NCBI GenBank assembly: GCA_029254745.1
Contig: JAQWWZ010000049.1
Coordinates: 1-64,000 of the forward strand
Direction of reading: 5' to 3'
Length of the DNA stretch: 64,000 bases
Source of the DNA: Opitutales bacterium
Lineage (GTDB): Bacteria > Verrucomicrobiota > Verrucomicrobiia > Opitutales > Seribacteraceae
The position numbers were made by a program, and so were the translations under genes. The notes beneath the pieces were generated by a model, which was not told the origin of the DNA, did no database searches, and saw nothing but the letters and a program-made list of their open reading frames with translations. Shown here in pieces: positions 28,721-38,635 of the stretch. The first letter of the stretch is position 1. Every line of letters begins with the position of its first letter.

Positions 28721-30913
28721 TTAAAATGAACTTAAAATCGATAGGATAAAGTTTCTACCCGCCCCATTGAGCCCAGACCCATGTACCCGATAGTCTTCAT
28801 CTGCTAAGTTTTCAATTTCAAGAGAAAGCTCGGTGCTCTCCGATAAGGTCTTGGCCAAACTCAATCCAAAAACTAGGTAAGAGGGGGTTCCCTGAGTCGG
28901 AATTCTCGATTTGTCAGATTCATCTTTGAGGGATAACTCATCGGCTTTCCCCACTGCTAAAATAGAAAGTTTACTTTCCCAACTCGATAAGGGGGGAGCA
29001 TATCGGGTAATGAACTGTGTCTGCACTGGCATCAGACGACTGGTTGCCCGTTCTACAATTTGAAAGCGCTTATGAATTTTGGCCGTGGATTCATCATTAT
29101 CGTGATCGATGAGCTTCATCTTTGGACCCAATGCATGTGGCTGTAACTGCTCCACTTCCGCAGCCATCCAGGAAAATGAAAGATTGGATTGCCAAGAGGG
29201 GGACCAATCATATTGCAATTCGATCTCCAAACCCTGAATAAAACCATCACCATTCGACTTTATTGCTTTGGTTTTACCGTCGGTTGCCGTGAAGGGGGAT
29301 CGTATGATCATGTCATCAATCCATGTGTGGTACGCAAAAAACTGCCACTCGAGTGCAGAGGATAAGCCTCGTAGACCAATTTCAGCTTGGATAAATTTTT
29401 CAGGTGATATCCTAGTATCGGGTGTCTCAGCAATGCTGGTTTCGTCTGTGGAGGTTAAATCATAGAGACTGGGAGGGCGGAAGCCTTGAGATAGCCCGGT
29501 AAAGAGAAGTAGGTTGTCAGTGATCTCAGTACTTGCCCGTAATGAGCCAGTAAACTTCTGGTATTTTTGAACGCTTGGTGCTTCAAGTGTGGCAACATCG
29601 TCATTACTTAGGTAGTATCGATGGAGATCGGCTTGAATCGATGAGTATCTAATACCAGATTCAAAAGTGCACCCAAATTGTGTTTCGAGGTTGTGGTTGA
29701 GGTAAAGCCCGAAGCGATCATAATCTGCATCAGCGGCCAATGGGCCTTGGGCAAAATCGGCTATTTTGATTTGATTGTCGTTAAAAGAATGACCGCCAGA
29801 CTGTAGTGATTCCTGATGCCATTCAGTCCCATATGCGAAGGTTCCACCCCAAACTTCTTCCGCTTCAAATCTTGCCGAAATTCCAAAGTCGTCCAAGTCA
29901 AAGAATTGATAATCTCCACCTTTTGTCGGCTTCATCATTCGGTTCCTTTCCTGACTGTGCTGATGCAAGCTAACGGTGATAACCCCCTTATCCATCAGTC
30001 CACCTTGATTTCCCCAGGATAACTTGCTGTAATACAGTTGTCGTTCCTGATCGAGTTTACGCCAAAGTTCAGAGCCGGGAGTCAGTCCTTCCCAGGTCAT
30101 GCTATGAATGGTTTTATGCGTACGGGGAACATCATCCAGCAATGTATTTTGAAAGCCGAGCATGAGCTGGGCATCATCACCTAGTTTATGATGAATCTGT
30201 ACTTCTGAGGCATGGGAATCGTAACCAGTATAAAATTGTCTTCCAATATTCCTTCCAGCCTCAAGATCTCCAAATGAGCGCGAGATGTGAGAAAGTTTCA
30301 CCTCCCACTCTGAGGAAGAAATATAAGAATGTATTCCAGCTGCCCATGAGTTCTCAGCTGAGGAGATACGCCCTAGAGCTTGCCCTCCCTGGTGTAAGCC
30401 AGAGGAGGAAAATTTTGCAGGCTTGGGGGTTATATTGACTACCCCGCCAATGGCATCAGCTCCATAGGTAACACCCTGGATTCCACGAACAACTTCCAGT
30501 TCCCTAGTCCCAAATGTTTCAACCGTACTCCAATATTGATTGGGGCCGGACCGCATAGCTGCGTGATTCAAACGGATTCCATCCACTAACAAAAGATTAT
30601 GATAACCAGTTAACCCTCGGATATAAGGTGAGGATTGTCCAAGCGAGGTTTTCTGGATCATAACCGAGGGAACTCCGGTAAGGGCTTCAGGCATGGATCT
30701 TGAAAACTTTAAGGTCTCATCGTAAGCCAAGACTTGATGGGCCCATAAAGATGAATACGAAGGCTCGCTAAAGTTGCCTTCGGTGGTGATCACTACAGGG
30801 CTTAAGGTGTTATATCTGACCAGCTCATTTCCGTGAGTAGGCAGGCTTAAAGCAAAGAAGCAAAGAAAAAAATTAGATCTATAGATAGCTTTGTAAAAGT
30901 TTTTTTTGATCAT
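28721..30913 (-). CDS. TonB-dependent outer-membrane receptor
   Basis: Plug motifs SMPEALTGVPSVMIQKTSLGQSSPYIRGLTGYHNLLLVDGIRLN, GADAIGGVVNI; C-terminal beta-barrel ending ILSSF. Confidence 0.93.
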   Translation of the reverse strand: MIKKNFYKAIYRSNFFLCFFALSLPTHGNELVRYNTLSPVVITTEGNFSEPSYSSLWAHQVLAYDETLKFSRSMPEALTGVPSVMIQKTSLGQSSPYIRGLTGYHNLLLVDGIRLNHAAMRSGPNQYWSTVETFGTRELEVVRGIQGVTYGADAIGGVVNITPKPAKFSSSGLHQGGQALGRISSAENSWAAGIHSYISSSEWEVKLSHISRSFGDLEAGRNIGRQFYTGYDSHASEVQIHHKLGDDAQLMLGFQNTLLDDVPRTHKTIHSMTWEGLTPGSELWRKLDQERQLYYSKLSWGNQGGLMDKGVITVSLHQHSQERNRMMKPTKGGDYQFFDLDDFGISARFEAEEVWGGTFAYGTEWHQESLQSGGHSFNDNQIKIADFAQGPLAADADYDRFGLYLNHNLETQFGCTFESGIRYSSIQADLHRYYLSNDDVATLEAPSVQKYQKFTGSLRASTEITDNLLLFTGLSQGFRPPSLYDLTSTDETSIAETPDTRISPEKFIQAEIGLRGLSSALEWQFFAYHTWIDDMIIRSPFTATDGKTKAIKSNGDGFIQGLEIELQYDWSPSWQSNLSFSWMAAEVEQLQPHALGPKMKLIDHDNDESTAKIHKRFQIVERATSRLMPVQTQFITRYAPPLSSWESKLSILAVGKADELSLKDESDKSRIPTQGTPSYLVFGLSLAKTLSESTELSLEIENLADEDYRVHGSGLNGAGRNFILSILSSF

Positions 30914-30996
30914 AATTCAGCCTGCTATGAGTAAGTGTATTAAGGAGATAAAAGCTTGGGTAATCAATGAAAGACATCTACGGTTATTCCTGACAC

Positions 30997-31029
30997 AAAA
31001 AAGCCTGACTCAGTCGAAGAGTCAGGCTT
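30997..31029 (-). terminator. Rho-independent terminator downstream of 31054-32052
   Basis: 11-bp perfect stem AAGCCTGACTC / GAGTCAGGCTT (31001-31011, 31019-31029), 7-nt loop, U-tract on minus strand. Confidence 0.85.
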
Positions 31030-31053
31030 CGGGAAATAATAGTCTAAAATCAT

Positions 31054-32052
31054 TTACCAGGCATACTGCCAGCCAAATGTCCATGTGGAATCCAGTTCTA
31101 ACTGGACACCATTTACTTTTTGATCGAGTGGCGTTTCCCATTCAGCAGCAAGTCGGTGACCCCTGAGCCCGCCGTTTTGGAAATAGTAATTTAAACCTAC
31201 ACCTAAAGTGGTTATGTCACGGCCCTGAGAAGTAGCTGATAGTGCAGGAGACATCATTCCGTTCATTCTAGGGTCTTCTCCGTCAACTTCATTTTGACTT
31301 GTGTAATCAAATTTCGCAGATGCACTTAAAGAATCTGTAATCTTTCTGGCTCCCCATAATGTTCCCTCAACCTTATTTCCGAGTGTATATTTCCGGTCAT
31401 TTTCCCCGGTGCGTAAGATTCCCCCTAGCTGGGCTCCATAGGAATAGTTTTTTGTTTGGGCCAAATAGGTAATGGCAGGATTAAAGTCCCAGGTTCCAGA
31501 TCCTAATTGCATACCGTAACCGAGTGTATCATTGCCTGACTTTTTATCAATGGAACCGGTTGGCAGGCTTAGTCCAATCGTAAGATGGATACGCCGACCT
31601 GAGTCCCAGCGAGCTAGATCATATAATCCCGCTATTTTTAAGTCACTCACACCGTCAGATTTCATTGATTTATTATTCTGCATAGTCATTTCATTATCCA
31701 AATAGTTGAGCATGCACATTAATGTCCATTTATTTGAAATTGCATGCATTGCCCCGAGCATGTGCATGTCCATAGACATAGCCTTTGGTAGCATCATGCC
31801 CCCCATACTCATTGGATAAGATGTTGTTGCTTGGGTTCTAGAGATATTATCAGAACCCTTCATTAGACCCTCCATTTCCATGGTCATGTAGCGATAGGAC
31901 ACCATCCATTCACCCATGGCGTGCATGTGGTCACCCATTACGGAAATCGGGGCATGTCCGTCAGGTCGGGCTGCTGTCCAAGGTTTGTCATGTGCATAAG
32001 AAGGAGATGAAAGAATAAGGGATAAAAGAATGGTATAAATTGTTGTTTTCAT
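31054..32052 (-). CDS. Met-rich outer-membrane/transporter-like protein (phenol MetA-degradation family-like)
   Basis: Signal peptide; Met/His-rich N-half; beta-barrel-like C-half ending FGWQYAW. Confidence 0.65.
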   Translation of the reverse strand: MKTTIYTILLSLILSSPSYAHDKPWTAARPDGHAPISVMGDHMHAMGEWMVSYRYMTMEMEGLMKGSDNISRTQATTSYPMSMGGMMLPKAMSMDMHMLGAMHAISNKWTLMCMLNYLDNEMTMQNNKSMKSDGVSDLKIAGLYDLARWDSGRRIHLTIGLSLPTGSIDKKSGNDTLGYGMQLGSGTWDFNPAITYLAQTKNYSYGAQLGGILRTGENDRKYTLGNKVEGTLWGARKITDSLSASAKFDYTSQNEVDGEDPRMNGMMSPALSATSQGRDITTLGVGLNYYFQNGGLRGHRLAAEWETPLDQKVNGVQLELDSTWTFGWQYAW

Positions 32053-32185
32053 AAAATAAGTATAATTAAAAATGGAGTTGGAGATTCGCTAAAATAAAAA
32101 TCACTAGCTAAGCATCTTTGGGTGAATACCCCAAAAAACTCCCAGCCAATAAAGATGGCTGTGGAAATTTAGTGCCAGTAATTAT

Positions 32186-32569
32186 CTAGGCTGCGATTTG
32201 AGGGGGAGGCAATTCAACGCGGTTGTAAAAATACTCGAATAATTTACTTTCAAATATTCCGTGTTTGGAAGAGTAGGATTGCGTAGAAATGAAATTGTCT
32301 GCTTCCATCAATGTATGCAGAGAATCTTTTTTTAAAGCCTCCTGTAGAAGCAGGTTTTCGGTTCCAGAAGCAACCCCATTCACTAAATCACACCCTTCGC
32401 ACCTGTGTTGTCCGTCAAAAGTCCATCGGGCTGATACAGCAACAGACTGTGTTTCATTGTAAAACTCTTCAAACATACTGACCCATACACCAACCTGTAA
32501 TAAAGCGACGGGGAGGTGACTCATAGTTACCGCAACAAACAGGAAAAGTATCTGGTGTAATTTAGTCAT
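32186..32569 (-). CDS. Small exported protein with HxCxxC motif, possibly metal-related
   Basis: N-terminal hydrophobic segment; DGQHRCEGCDLVNG. Confidence 0.5.
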   Translation of the reverse strand: MTKLHQILFLFVAVTMSHLPVALLQVGVWVSMFEEFYNETQSVAVSARWTFDGQHRCEGCDLVNGVASGTENLLLQEALKKDSLHTLMEADNFISTQSYSSKHGIFESKLFEYFYNRVELPPPQIAA

Positions 32570-32631
32570 ACGATGAGTAAACCACTCAACATACCAAAAT
32601 CAGTTGTTCAAGATAAAATAAACAATTTTGA

Positions 32632-33822
32632 TTAAAGAAATACGCGCTCAATCGTCCAATAGATTCCTGTAATTCCAATTATGCAGGAAATTGGAATGAC
32701 GATAAACTTTCGATATTTCACTTTATCAGTGATCCAAAAAGTGGCTAGGTAAACCAAGGTAATCACCGCGATTTGCCCAAGTTCAACCCCTAAATTGAAC
32801 CCGAGTAATCCAACGGCAAGAGAAGCTGGTTGAAGATTGAATGCGGAGAGCGCACCGGCAAAACCAAGGCCATGAATGAGCCCAAAAACAAAAACGATAA
32901 CCAAGCGGGAATTTCGGTAGCCTGGAAAGAAAATGTTTTCAAGGGCGACGATCGCAATGCTCGCCGCAATCATAGGTTCGACCACATGAGATGGTGCGGA
33001 TACTAAATCTAAGGTCCCAAGCCCAAGGGTGATGGTATGTGCCAGGGTAAAGATGGATACCTGATAAAGAATAGGTTTCCACTGCCGGGATAATAAGAAG
33101 ATACCAATTACAAATAGAATGTGATCCAAGCCCAAGGGCAGGACATGAACAAATCCTTGCCTTGCAAAAGATGAAAATGTGCTTTGTGCATCTTCTCTGC
33201 TTTGCCTTTTTTCTTTTTCATATTGGGTTAATTCAAGTCGATTGACGGCAGCTTTTGTGCCGGGTGGTGATTCTTCTATAAACCCTAAATCAAAACGAAA
33301 ACTTTCTTCGGATGGGAATAAAACGTTTACTCGGCGCTGGGGTTTGCCATCAATTTGATTGGTGAAAATTAGGTCGTAAGGTGCTTGATCCTTTGAGCGA
33401 ATTTGGTAGAAGCCTGAATCTGAATTTAAACGGGTGGCATATTTGCCTTCAATGAATACAAGTTGTTCTTCGCTGAGTTTCCCCCCATCACGGTTTGTAA
33501 ATTTCATTTTGAATTCCGGGGAAAACCACTTTTGATTACTGAACCGCAATTCAAGTGATTGCTGAAGCATGTTTCTGGCTTGTAATACCAACTGGTTTTT
33601 CGCTGATGCGTTAAGTTCGTTAAATTTTCCAATGGTAAAAAATGGCATTTTTTCCGGGTCTTCAGCAAAGCAGCGGGTGTCAATTTCTACGGAAATGATA
33701 GCATTTCCATTGGATTGAAACTTTCCAAAAACCGGTAGGTCCGGAATGGGGTGGGCATTGATATAGCTATAAAAGCAGAGTAAGGCAGTTGAAAAAAACT
33801 TAGCCATATTTGGGTGATTCAT
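32632..33822 (-). CDS. HupE/UreJ-2-like membrane protein
   Basis: FVHVLPLGLDHILFVIGIFLLSRQWKPILYQVSIFTLAHTITLGLG, VFGLIHGLGFAGAL, NLGVELGQIAVI. Confidence 0.88.
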   Translation of the reverse strand: MNHPNMAKFFSTALLCFYSYINAHPIPDLPVFGKFQSNGNAIISVEIDTRCFAEDPEKMPFFTIGKFNELNASAKNQLVLQARNMLQQSLELRFSNQKWFSPEFKMKFTNRDGGKLSEEQLVFIEGKYATRLNSDSGFYQIRSKDQAPYDLIFTNQIDGKPQRRVNVLFPSEESFRFDLGFIEESPPGTKAAVNRLELTQYEKEKRQSREDAQSTFSSFARQGFVHVLPLGLDHILFVIGIFLLSRQWKPILYQVSIFTLAHTITLGLGTLDLVSAPSHVVEPMIAASIAIVALENIFFPGYRNSRLVIVFVFGLIHGLGFAGALSAFNLQPASLAVGLLGFNLGVELGQIAVITLVYLATFWITDKVKYRKFIVIPISCIIGITGIYWTIERVFL

Positions 33823-33928
33823 GAGGAAAACGCATACGAAAGTTGAGGTTTTATATCAATTAAAACTTGTGAAATTTTAAAATCGCGATTGCATAATGAT
33901 TTATTACAAACCCAAAACACACCACATT

Positions 33929-34228
33929 ATGAAAATTATAATTACATCTATCTTCTCTTTACTTTTTGCTGCGTCTGTTTTTGCTGGCTGCCCATCAAAA
34001 GCCATCAACGGAAAAGTAGTGGGCTTTGATTCTGAGTCTAAGACACTTACAATTGCCCAAGGAAAAAAGCAAAAGAAAATCAAAGTAGGCAGTAAAACAG
34101 AAATGGTTGGTTTTGATTGTCCCACCAAGCTGTCAGAAAATGCACGTGTCTCCATCGAAGGCTGCAACTGCAGTAATAAAACTGCAGCTAAAGTATCCTT
34201 GAAAAAGGGTAAGAAGAAAGCTAGCTGA
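33929..34228 (+). CDS. Small secreted Lys-rich protein
   Basis: MKIIITSIFSLLFAASVFAGC signal; two beta-rich segments with KKQKKIKVG; followed by terminator. Confidence 0.6.
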   Translation: MKIIITSIFSLLFAASVFAGCPSKAINGKVVGFDSESKTLTIAQGKKQKKIKVGSKTEMVGFDCPTKLSENARVSIEGCNCSNKTAAKVSLKKGKKKAS

Positions 34229-34246
34229 GTTTCTTTATCTATTATT

Positions 34247-34275
34247 AAGGCCCTCTTCTTGAGGGCCTTTTTTTT
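34247..34275 (+). terminator. Rho-independent terminator
   Basis: AAGGCCCTC-ttctt-GAGGGCCTT stem-loop followed by T-run. Confidence 0.9.
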
Positions 34276-34293
34276 GGCTCATAAATAAGGTGG

Positions 34294-35226
34294 CTAGCGG
34301 TGCATAAAACGAGAGCACACTCCTCCGTTAGGACCAAGCAAGCAGGCAGGGATAAATAATAAGGTCGCAGTCACCGCAATAGCTCCGGCTATGGAGCAGT
34401 CCAGCCAATGAGCCAAATGAAATCCACCCAAGGTGTAAAGAATACCGAGCGGAAAGGATGAAAGTAAGATAAAGGACAATCGATTGAAGAAAAAAGAGGC
34501 GGTGACAGATGGAAATACAAACATTGCAACCACCAAAATGACACCTACAGCTTCTAGGCTTGCAACCGTAGCCAATGCAAGTGTGAGCATTAAGCCCAAA
34601 TGAATAACCTTAACAGGCATACCAATAGATTTCGCCAGTGTGGAGTCAAAGCTGGAGATTAAAAGTTGTCTATAAAATACTATAGCCCCAGTTACTACGC
34701 ATATAAAAACTACACCCATAGTCCAAATGGCACGGTTTCCAAAAAGGGTGCCATTTATTTCAACTTTTTCTGCTAGGGGAATGAGCCCGAGTTCACCGTA
34801 AAGTATGCAGCCTGGATCTAGGTCGATATTTCCGGCATTTCCACTGATAAGGGTTACTCCAAGTGCAAAAAAAGAAGTAAAAACAAGACCCATTGCGGCA
34901 TCCTCCCGAATCTTGGTATTGGTATGCAACCATTCTATACAAAAGTTGCATGTCAGTCCGGCAAGGCAGGCACCAATAAACATTGTCCCTATGCCAAGGC
35001 TTCCAACGGTGATAAAGGCAATAGCTAGACCTGGGAGGATGCCATGGCTAATGGCATCACCCATTAATGCCATGCGGCGAATGACAATGAAAGAACCCAC
35101 AAGCCCGCATGTCCAGCAAACTAACAGCCCCATCAATATAATTTGCAAGTTCCATGTAATCAGTTGGGTAGTGCTCCAGGGTTGAGTAAAAACCTGGTTG
35201 ATAGTGAAGTCGGGAATCAAAGGCAT
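34294..35226 (-). CDS. Mn/Zn/Fe ABC transporter permease (ABC-3 family, YtgD-like)
   Basis: GSFIVIRRMALMGDAISHGILPGLAIAF; LASVASLEAVGVILVVAMF-type TM core; operon context. Confidence 0.88.
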   Translation of the reverse strand: MPLIPDFTINQVFTQPWSTTQLITWNLQIILMGLLVCWTCGLVGSFIVIRRMALMGDAISHGILPGLAIAFITVGSLGIGTMFIGACLAGLTCNFCIEWLHTNTKIREDAAMGLVFTSFFALGVTLISGNAGNIDLDPGCILYGELGLIPLAEKVEINGTLFGNRAIWTMGVVFICVVTGAIVFYRQLLISSFDSTLAKSIGMPVKVIHLGLMLTLALATVASLEAVGVILVVAMFVFPSVTASFFFNRLSFILLSSFPLGILYTLGGFHLAHWLDCSIAGAIAVTATLLFIPACLLGPNGGVCSRFMHR

Positions 35227-35241
35227 ATCAGCAGTGCAAAG

Positions 35242-36717
35242 CTAGGATGATGGAGAGCTTTCGATATTGCCCATTTCCATGTCAGTAAGGCTTGGGATCA
35301 ATTTCCCATGCGGGTCTTTTCTTGGGTTGGAAAGAATGTGCTCGAGTTGTCGAATAGTGTCATCTCCTAAAACATGTTCAATTTTTTCTGCATCATCATG
35401 AACATGGTCCGGTGCATATTTAGCCTCATTTGTAAGATACAACTCCCAAAGCCTATGATTCCTGACGATTTTGCATGCGTATTCCCAGCCCATTGGAGTG
35501 AGGGATAAAATGGACTGGCCGGGGATAGAAAGTTTCGGGCTTCGGGGCTCTGTGGTCGCAAGCCCTGCGTTTATAAGTTGTTGAATTTCAATTTCGCATT
35601 TTACAATATCTATTCCACGCTTGGACATTAAGGCTTGGGTGTTGATCGTCTGATGTTGGAAATCGTGGCTTTCTAGAATTTGGTATACTGCTTTAAGGGT
35701 ATCTTCTCTATGAATTCTCAAGGTATTTTTTCGCGAAAAAAACCATTTTATGAGTAAACCATCGGTGGGCCTTAGGCATAGCACAAAAATAAAAATTCCC
35801 GCGGATACCAGGACAATTAAAGGTCCAGTGGGCATACCTTGTCCGAGAAAGGAAAAAAAGCTTCCACCTAGTCCCGCAAACGCCCCCAGTGTCGCAGAAA
35901 TGAGGAGGTAAGCATTCATCCGCTTCACTAACAGTGAAGCGGTAACCGCGGGAATGATCAGCAGTGCAGATGCAAGGATGACCCCAATAGCTTGGAGTGA
36001 GGTAATGATACAAAATGCAAGTAATAACCAGAGTACATATTGCAAGCTATCGGCCCGAATTCCAATGGACCGGGAAAAAGACAAATCAAACCCGGTAATA
36101 AGCAATTTTTTGTGTGCAGTAAGAATAAATAAAGAAATAATGAATAGCGTGCACCCAATCCCCCAAAGATCTTCGACGGATAGGGCTGAGGCTTGACCGA
36201 ACAAGAAGGAGTCCAGTCCTGACTGATTGCCAAATTCCATCTTCTGAATTCGGGTAAGGAGGCAAATACCAACGGCGTAAAACCCTGAAAGCACTATACC
36301 TAAGGCACTATCTTGGCGCACATGAGTACATTTCTGTAAAAAAGTTAAGCAAGAAACACCAAGAAATCCGGCTCCGGTGGCACCAACCATTAAAGCGATA
36401 TTATCCTTTGATTCAGCCCAGAGAAAGCCAATCGCAATACCGGGTAGTACAGCATGCGAAAGAGTGTCCCCAAAAAGAGAAAGTTTCCGGGTCACGACAT
36501 AACTCCCGATTAAGCCACATGAAATTCCTATTAGAGTTGATCCGAGCACAACAATTTGAACGGATGTATCCTGAAGGAGAAAAAATCTCACTGTGCGTTC
36601 CCAGAACTTTTCCTCACCTTGCATACCCACTTGTTTCGCCATAAGCTCAGGGATTCCAATGGCTAGTAAGGCTACCAAAAGAAGTAGGCCGGGGCATAAT
36701 TTTAGAAATATTCGCAC
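35242..36717 (-). CDS. Mn/Zn/Fe ABC permease fused to a C-terminal DtxR-type wHTH/dimerisation domain (YtgCR-like)
   Basis: N-half GSYVVTRKLSLFGDTLSHAVLPGIAIGF; C-terminal about 156 aa has RNHRLWELYLTNEAKYAPDHVHDDAEKIEHVLGDDTIRQLEHILSNPRKDPHGKLIP. Confidence 0.88.
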   Translation of the reverse strand: MRIFLKLCPGLLLLVALLAIGIPELMAKQVGMQGEEKFWERTVRFFLLQDTSVQIVVLGSTLIGISCGLIGSYVVTRKLSLFGDTLSHAVLPGIAIGFLWAESKDNIALMVGATGAGFLGVSCLTFLQKCTHVRQDSALGIVLSGFYAVGICLLTRIQKMEFGNQSGLDSFLFGQASALSVEDLWGIGCTLFIISLFILTAHKKLLITGFDLSFSRSIGIRADSLQYVLWLLLAFCIITSLQAIGVILASALLIIPAVTASLLVKRMNAYLLISATLGAFAGLGGSFFSFLGQGMPTGPLIVLVSAGIFIFVLCLRPTDGLLIKWFFSRKNTLRIHREDTLKAVYQILESHDFQHQTINTQALMSKRGIDIVKCEIEIQQLINAGLATTEPRSPKLSIPGQSILSLTPMGWEYACKIVRNHRLWELYLTNEAKYAPDHVHDDAEKIEHVLGDDTIRQLEHILSNPRKDPHGKLIPSLTDMEMGNIESSPSS

Positions 36718-36745
36718 CGGTTATGTTTGTCGCTTAATTTTACTA

Positions 36746-37540
36746 TTATTCACCGATGGTTTTTGCCGTCTCTATTTCCGGTTGCTTAGCTGCCTGAGAG
36801 GCCATTTCTGAGAATACAGTCAGGCGGCCACCATATGTTTTTTGGAGCAGTTCTTCGGTGAATACTTTGGGGGTGGGGCCGTAGGCAATTTTCCTCATGT
36901 TCAACAGGAGTAAATGATCAAAGTAATTTTTGGCTGTTGCTAAATCGTGATGTACAATAACCAAAGTTTTCCCACTTTGTTGCATACTTTTAAGAATGGA
37001 CACGATTGTTTTCTCGGTAACGGCATCCACTCCAACAAAGGGTTCGTCCATTAGATAAATGGAACTTTCCTGGGCTAGAGCCCGAGCTAAAAAAACACGC
37101 TGCTGTTGTCCGCCTGAAAGGTTTCCAATTTGACGGTTTGCATAGGATAGCATGTCTACTTTTTCTAGACACTCATGAGCCATTTTTTTATCAGCTTTAC
37201 TAATCCTACCAAACCACCCTAAATGACCATATCTCCCCATGAGGACAACATCCATTACGGTCACTGGGAATTCCCAGTCTACCGATTCTCTTTGAGGTAC
37301 ATATCCTATGTGCTTTGTGCCGGCTTTTGGGCTTTTCCCTAAAATTTTAACAAAGCCACCATTCGGTCGAACCATATTCATGATGGTTTTGATCAAGGTT
37401 GATTTGCCTGCCCCGTTCGGGCCGATGACTCCGACTAGAGACCCCGCTTCAATTTCAAGGTCAACCCCGTATAAAACTGGTTTTCGCTGATACGAAACAG
37501 TAAGGTCATGGACCTGAATAGGGTAGGGGAGAGAATTCAT
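36746..37540 (-). CDS. Mn/Zn/Fe ABC transporter ATP-binding protein (YtgB-like)
   Basis: GPNGAGKSTLIKTIM, LSGGQQQRVFLARALAQ, IYLMDEPFVGVD. Confidence 0.92.
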   Translation of the reverse strand: MNSLPYPIQVHDLTVSYQRKPVLYGVDLEIEAGSLVGVIGPNGAGKSTLIKTIMNMVRPNGGFVKILGKSPKAGTKHIGYVPQRESVDWEFPVTVMDVVLMGRYGHLGWFGRISKADKKMAHECLEKVDMLSYANRQIGNLSGGQQQRVFLARALAQESSIYLMDEPFVGVDAVTEKTIVSILKSMQQSGKTLVIVHHDLATAKNYFDHLLLLNMRKIAYGPTPKVFTEELLQKTYGGRLTVFSEMASQAAKQPEIETAKTIGE

Positions 37541-37542
37541 AA

Positions 37543-38526
37543 TTAGTTAGGGTTCAAGCCATTCACAATCGCTTCTGTATTGTAAATCATCATACCTGGC
37601 CATGTTGAAAGCGAATATTCTTGGCCATTGGGTCCAGTGACCGTGTCTTGGGAGGACCCTAGGGCGTCAGAAAAGAGGGGTTTCCCTATCTTGACTTTTG
37701 CTTCTCGTGCAATTTCTTGAATTGCTTTTGGGTTCACGCTGCTTTCGACAAATATGCATGGTATATTATGATTTTTAATAAAATCTACAAGGTTCGCCCG
37801 ATCTCCAAGTCCAGCTTCAGTAGCTGTAGAAATTCCCTGTAGAGCAATCACTTCAAGATGAAAAAAGTTTCCGAAGTACTGAAAAGCGTCATGACTGGTT
37901 ATAAGCTTTCTTTTGTTAAGTGGAATTTTGGTAAGAGCCGTAGAAGCAAATTCTTGAATTTCTTTATATTGGCGAGAGATCTCTTTTGCTCTTGCTTCGA
38001 TTAAAGCCGAGTCATCGGGCATTAATACAGCCAAGTGCCGGGAAAGGCCCATCAGGCATTGTGTCCATATTTTCGGATCAAACCAAATGTGAGGATCGAA
38101 ATGCCCATCTTTTTCATCTGATGCTAGAAGAAAACTTGGATCGATAGGCGAATGAATGGGGTAAGTTTTATCTTTTGTTAATGCTGCTTGGTTGAAGGCG
38201 GAAGCTAGTTTTCCTTCAAATTTAAGACCGTGATAGATAATTGCATCAGCGGTACTCAAAGACATGATGTCATGGGCCGTAGGTTTATAAAGATGCGGGT
38301 CAACACCAGGGCCCATCATGGAGCGAATATTGCAGCGATCTCCCGCGAGTTGATTAACTAAGTCAGTAATCTGAGTAGTCGTAGTTACAATGTTCAGGCG
38401 AGAAGCTAAGTTGTGATCTTGTTTGTGATCTTGCCTGGAATTCTCGCTGCAACCAAGCTGACATGTAAAAAAAATCCCCAATAAGAGCACGGTTTTTAAA
38501 TGATTATTACCTTCTGATTTTTTCAT
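37543..38526 (-). CDS. Metal ABC transporter substrate-binding lipoprotein (ZnuA/TroA/YtgA family)
   Basis: Lipobox TCQLGC; IVTTTTQITDLVNQLAGDRCNIRSMMGPGVDPHLYKPT; DPHIWFDPKIW; LITSHDAFQYFGNFF. Confidence 0.92.
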   Translation of the reverse strand: MKKSEGNNHLKTVLLLGIFFTCQLGCSENSRQDHKQDHNLASRLNIVTTTTQITDLVNQLAGDRCNIRSMMGPGVDPHLYKPTAHDIMSLSTADAIIYHGLKFEGKLASAFNQAALTKDKTYPIHSPIDPSFLLASDEKDGHFDPHIWFDPKIWTQCLMGLSRHLAVLMPDDSALIEARAKEISRQYKEIQEFASTALTKIPLNKRKLITSHDAFQYFGNFFHLEVIALQGISTATEAGLGDRANLVDFIKNHNIPCIFVESSVNPKAIQEIAREAKVKIGKPLFSDALGSSQDTVTGPNGQEYSLSTWPGMMIYNTEAIVNGLNPN

Positions 38527-38566
38527 AGTCCTTAGGTTTATTTTATTGATGAAGCAAAATATATAC

Positions 38567-38580
38567 TTTGATTGATCAAA
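38567..38580. promoter_or_regulatory. Candidate operator in the divergent intergenic region between the SBP gene and dtxR-like gene
   Basis: Inverted repeat TTTGAT-TG-ATCAAA in an AT-rich divergent promoter region. Confidence 0.4.
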
Positions 38581-38635
38581 ATAGTAAAGTAGAATTATCT
38601 TGTGTCAACTTTCGATAAGTCTAAGAAATATTTTT

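Noticed and set aside
32143-32161. CAGCCA/TGGCTG hairpin downstream of the 32186-32569 gene
   Set aside because: Only 6 bp, with a separated A-tract; too weak to call a terminator with confidence.
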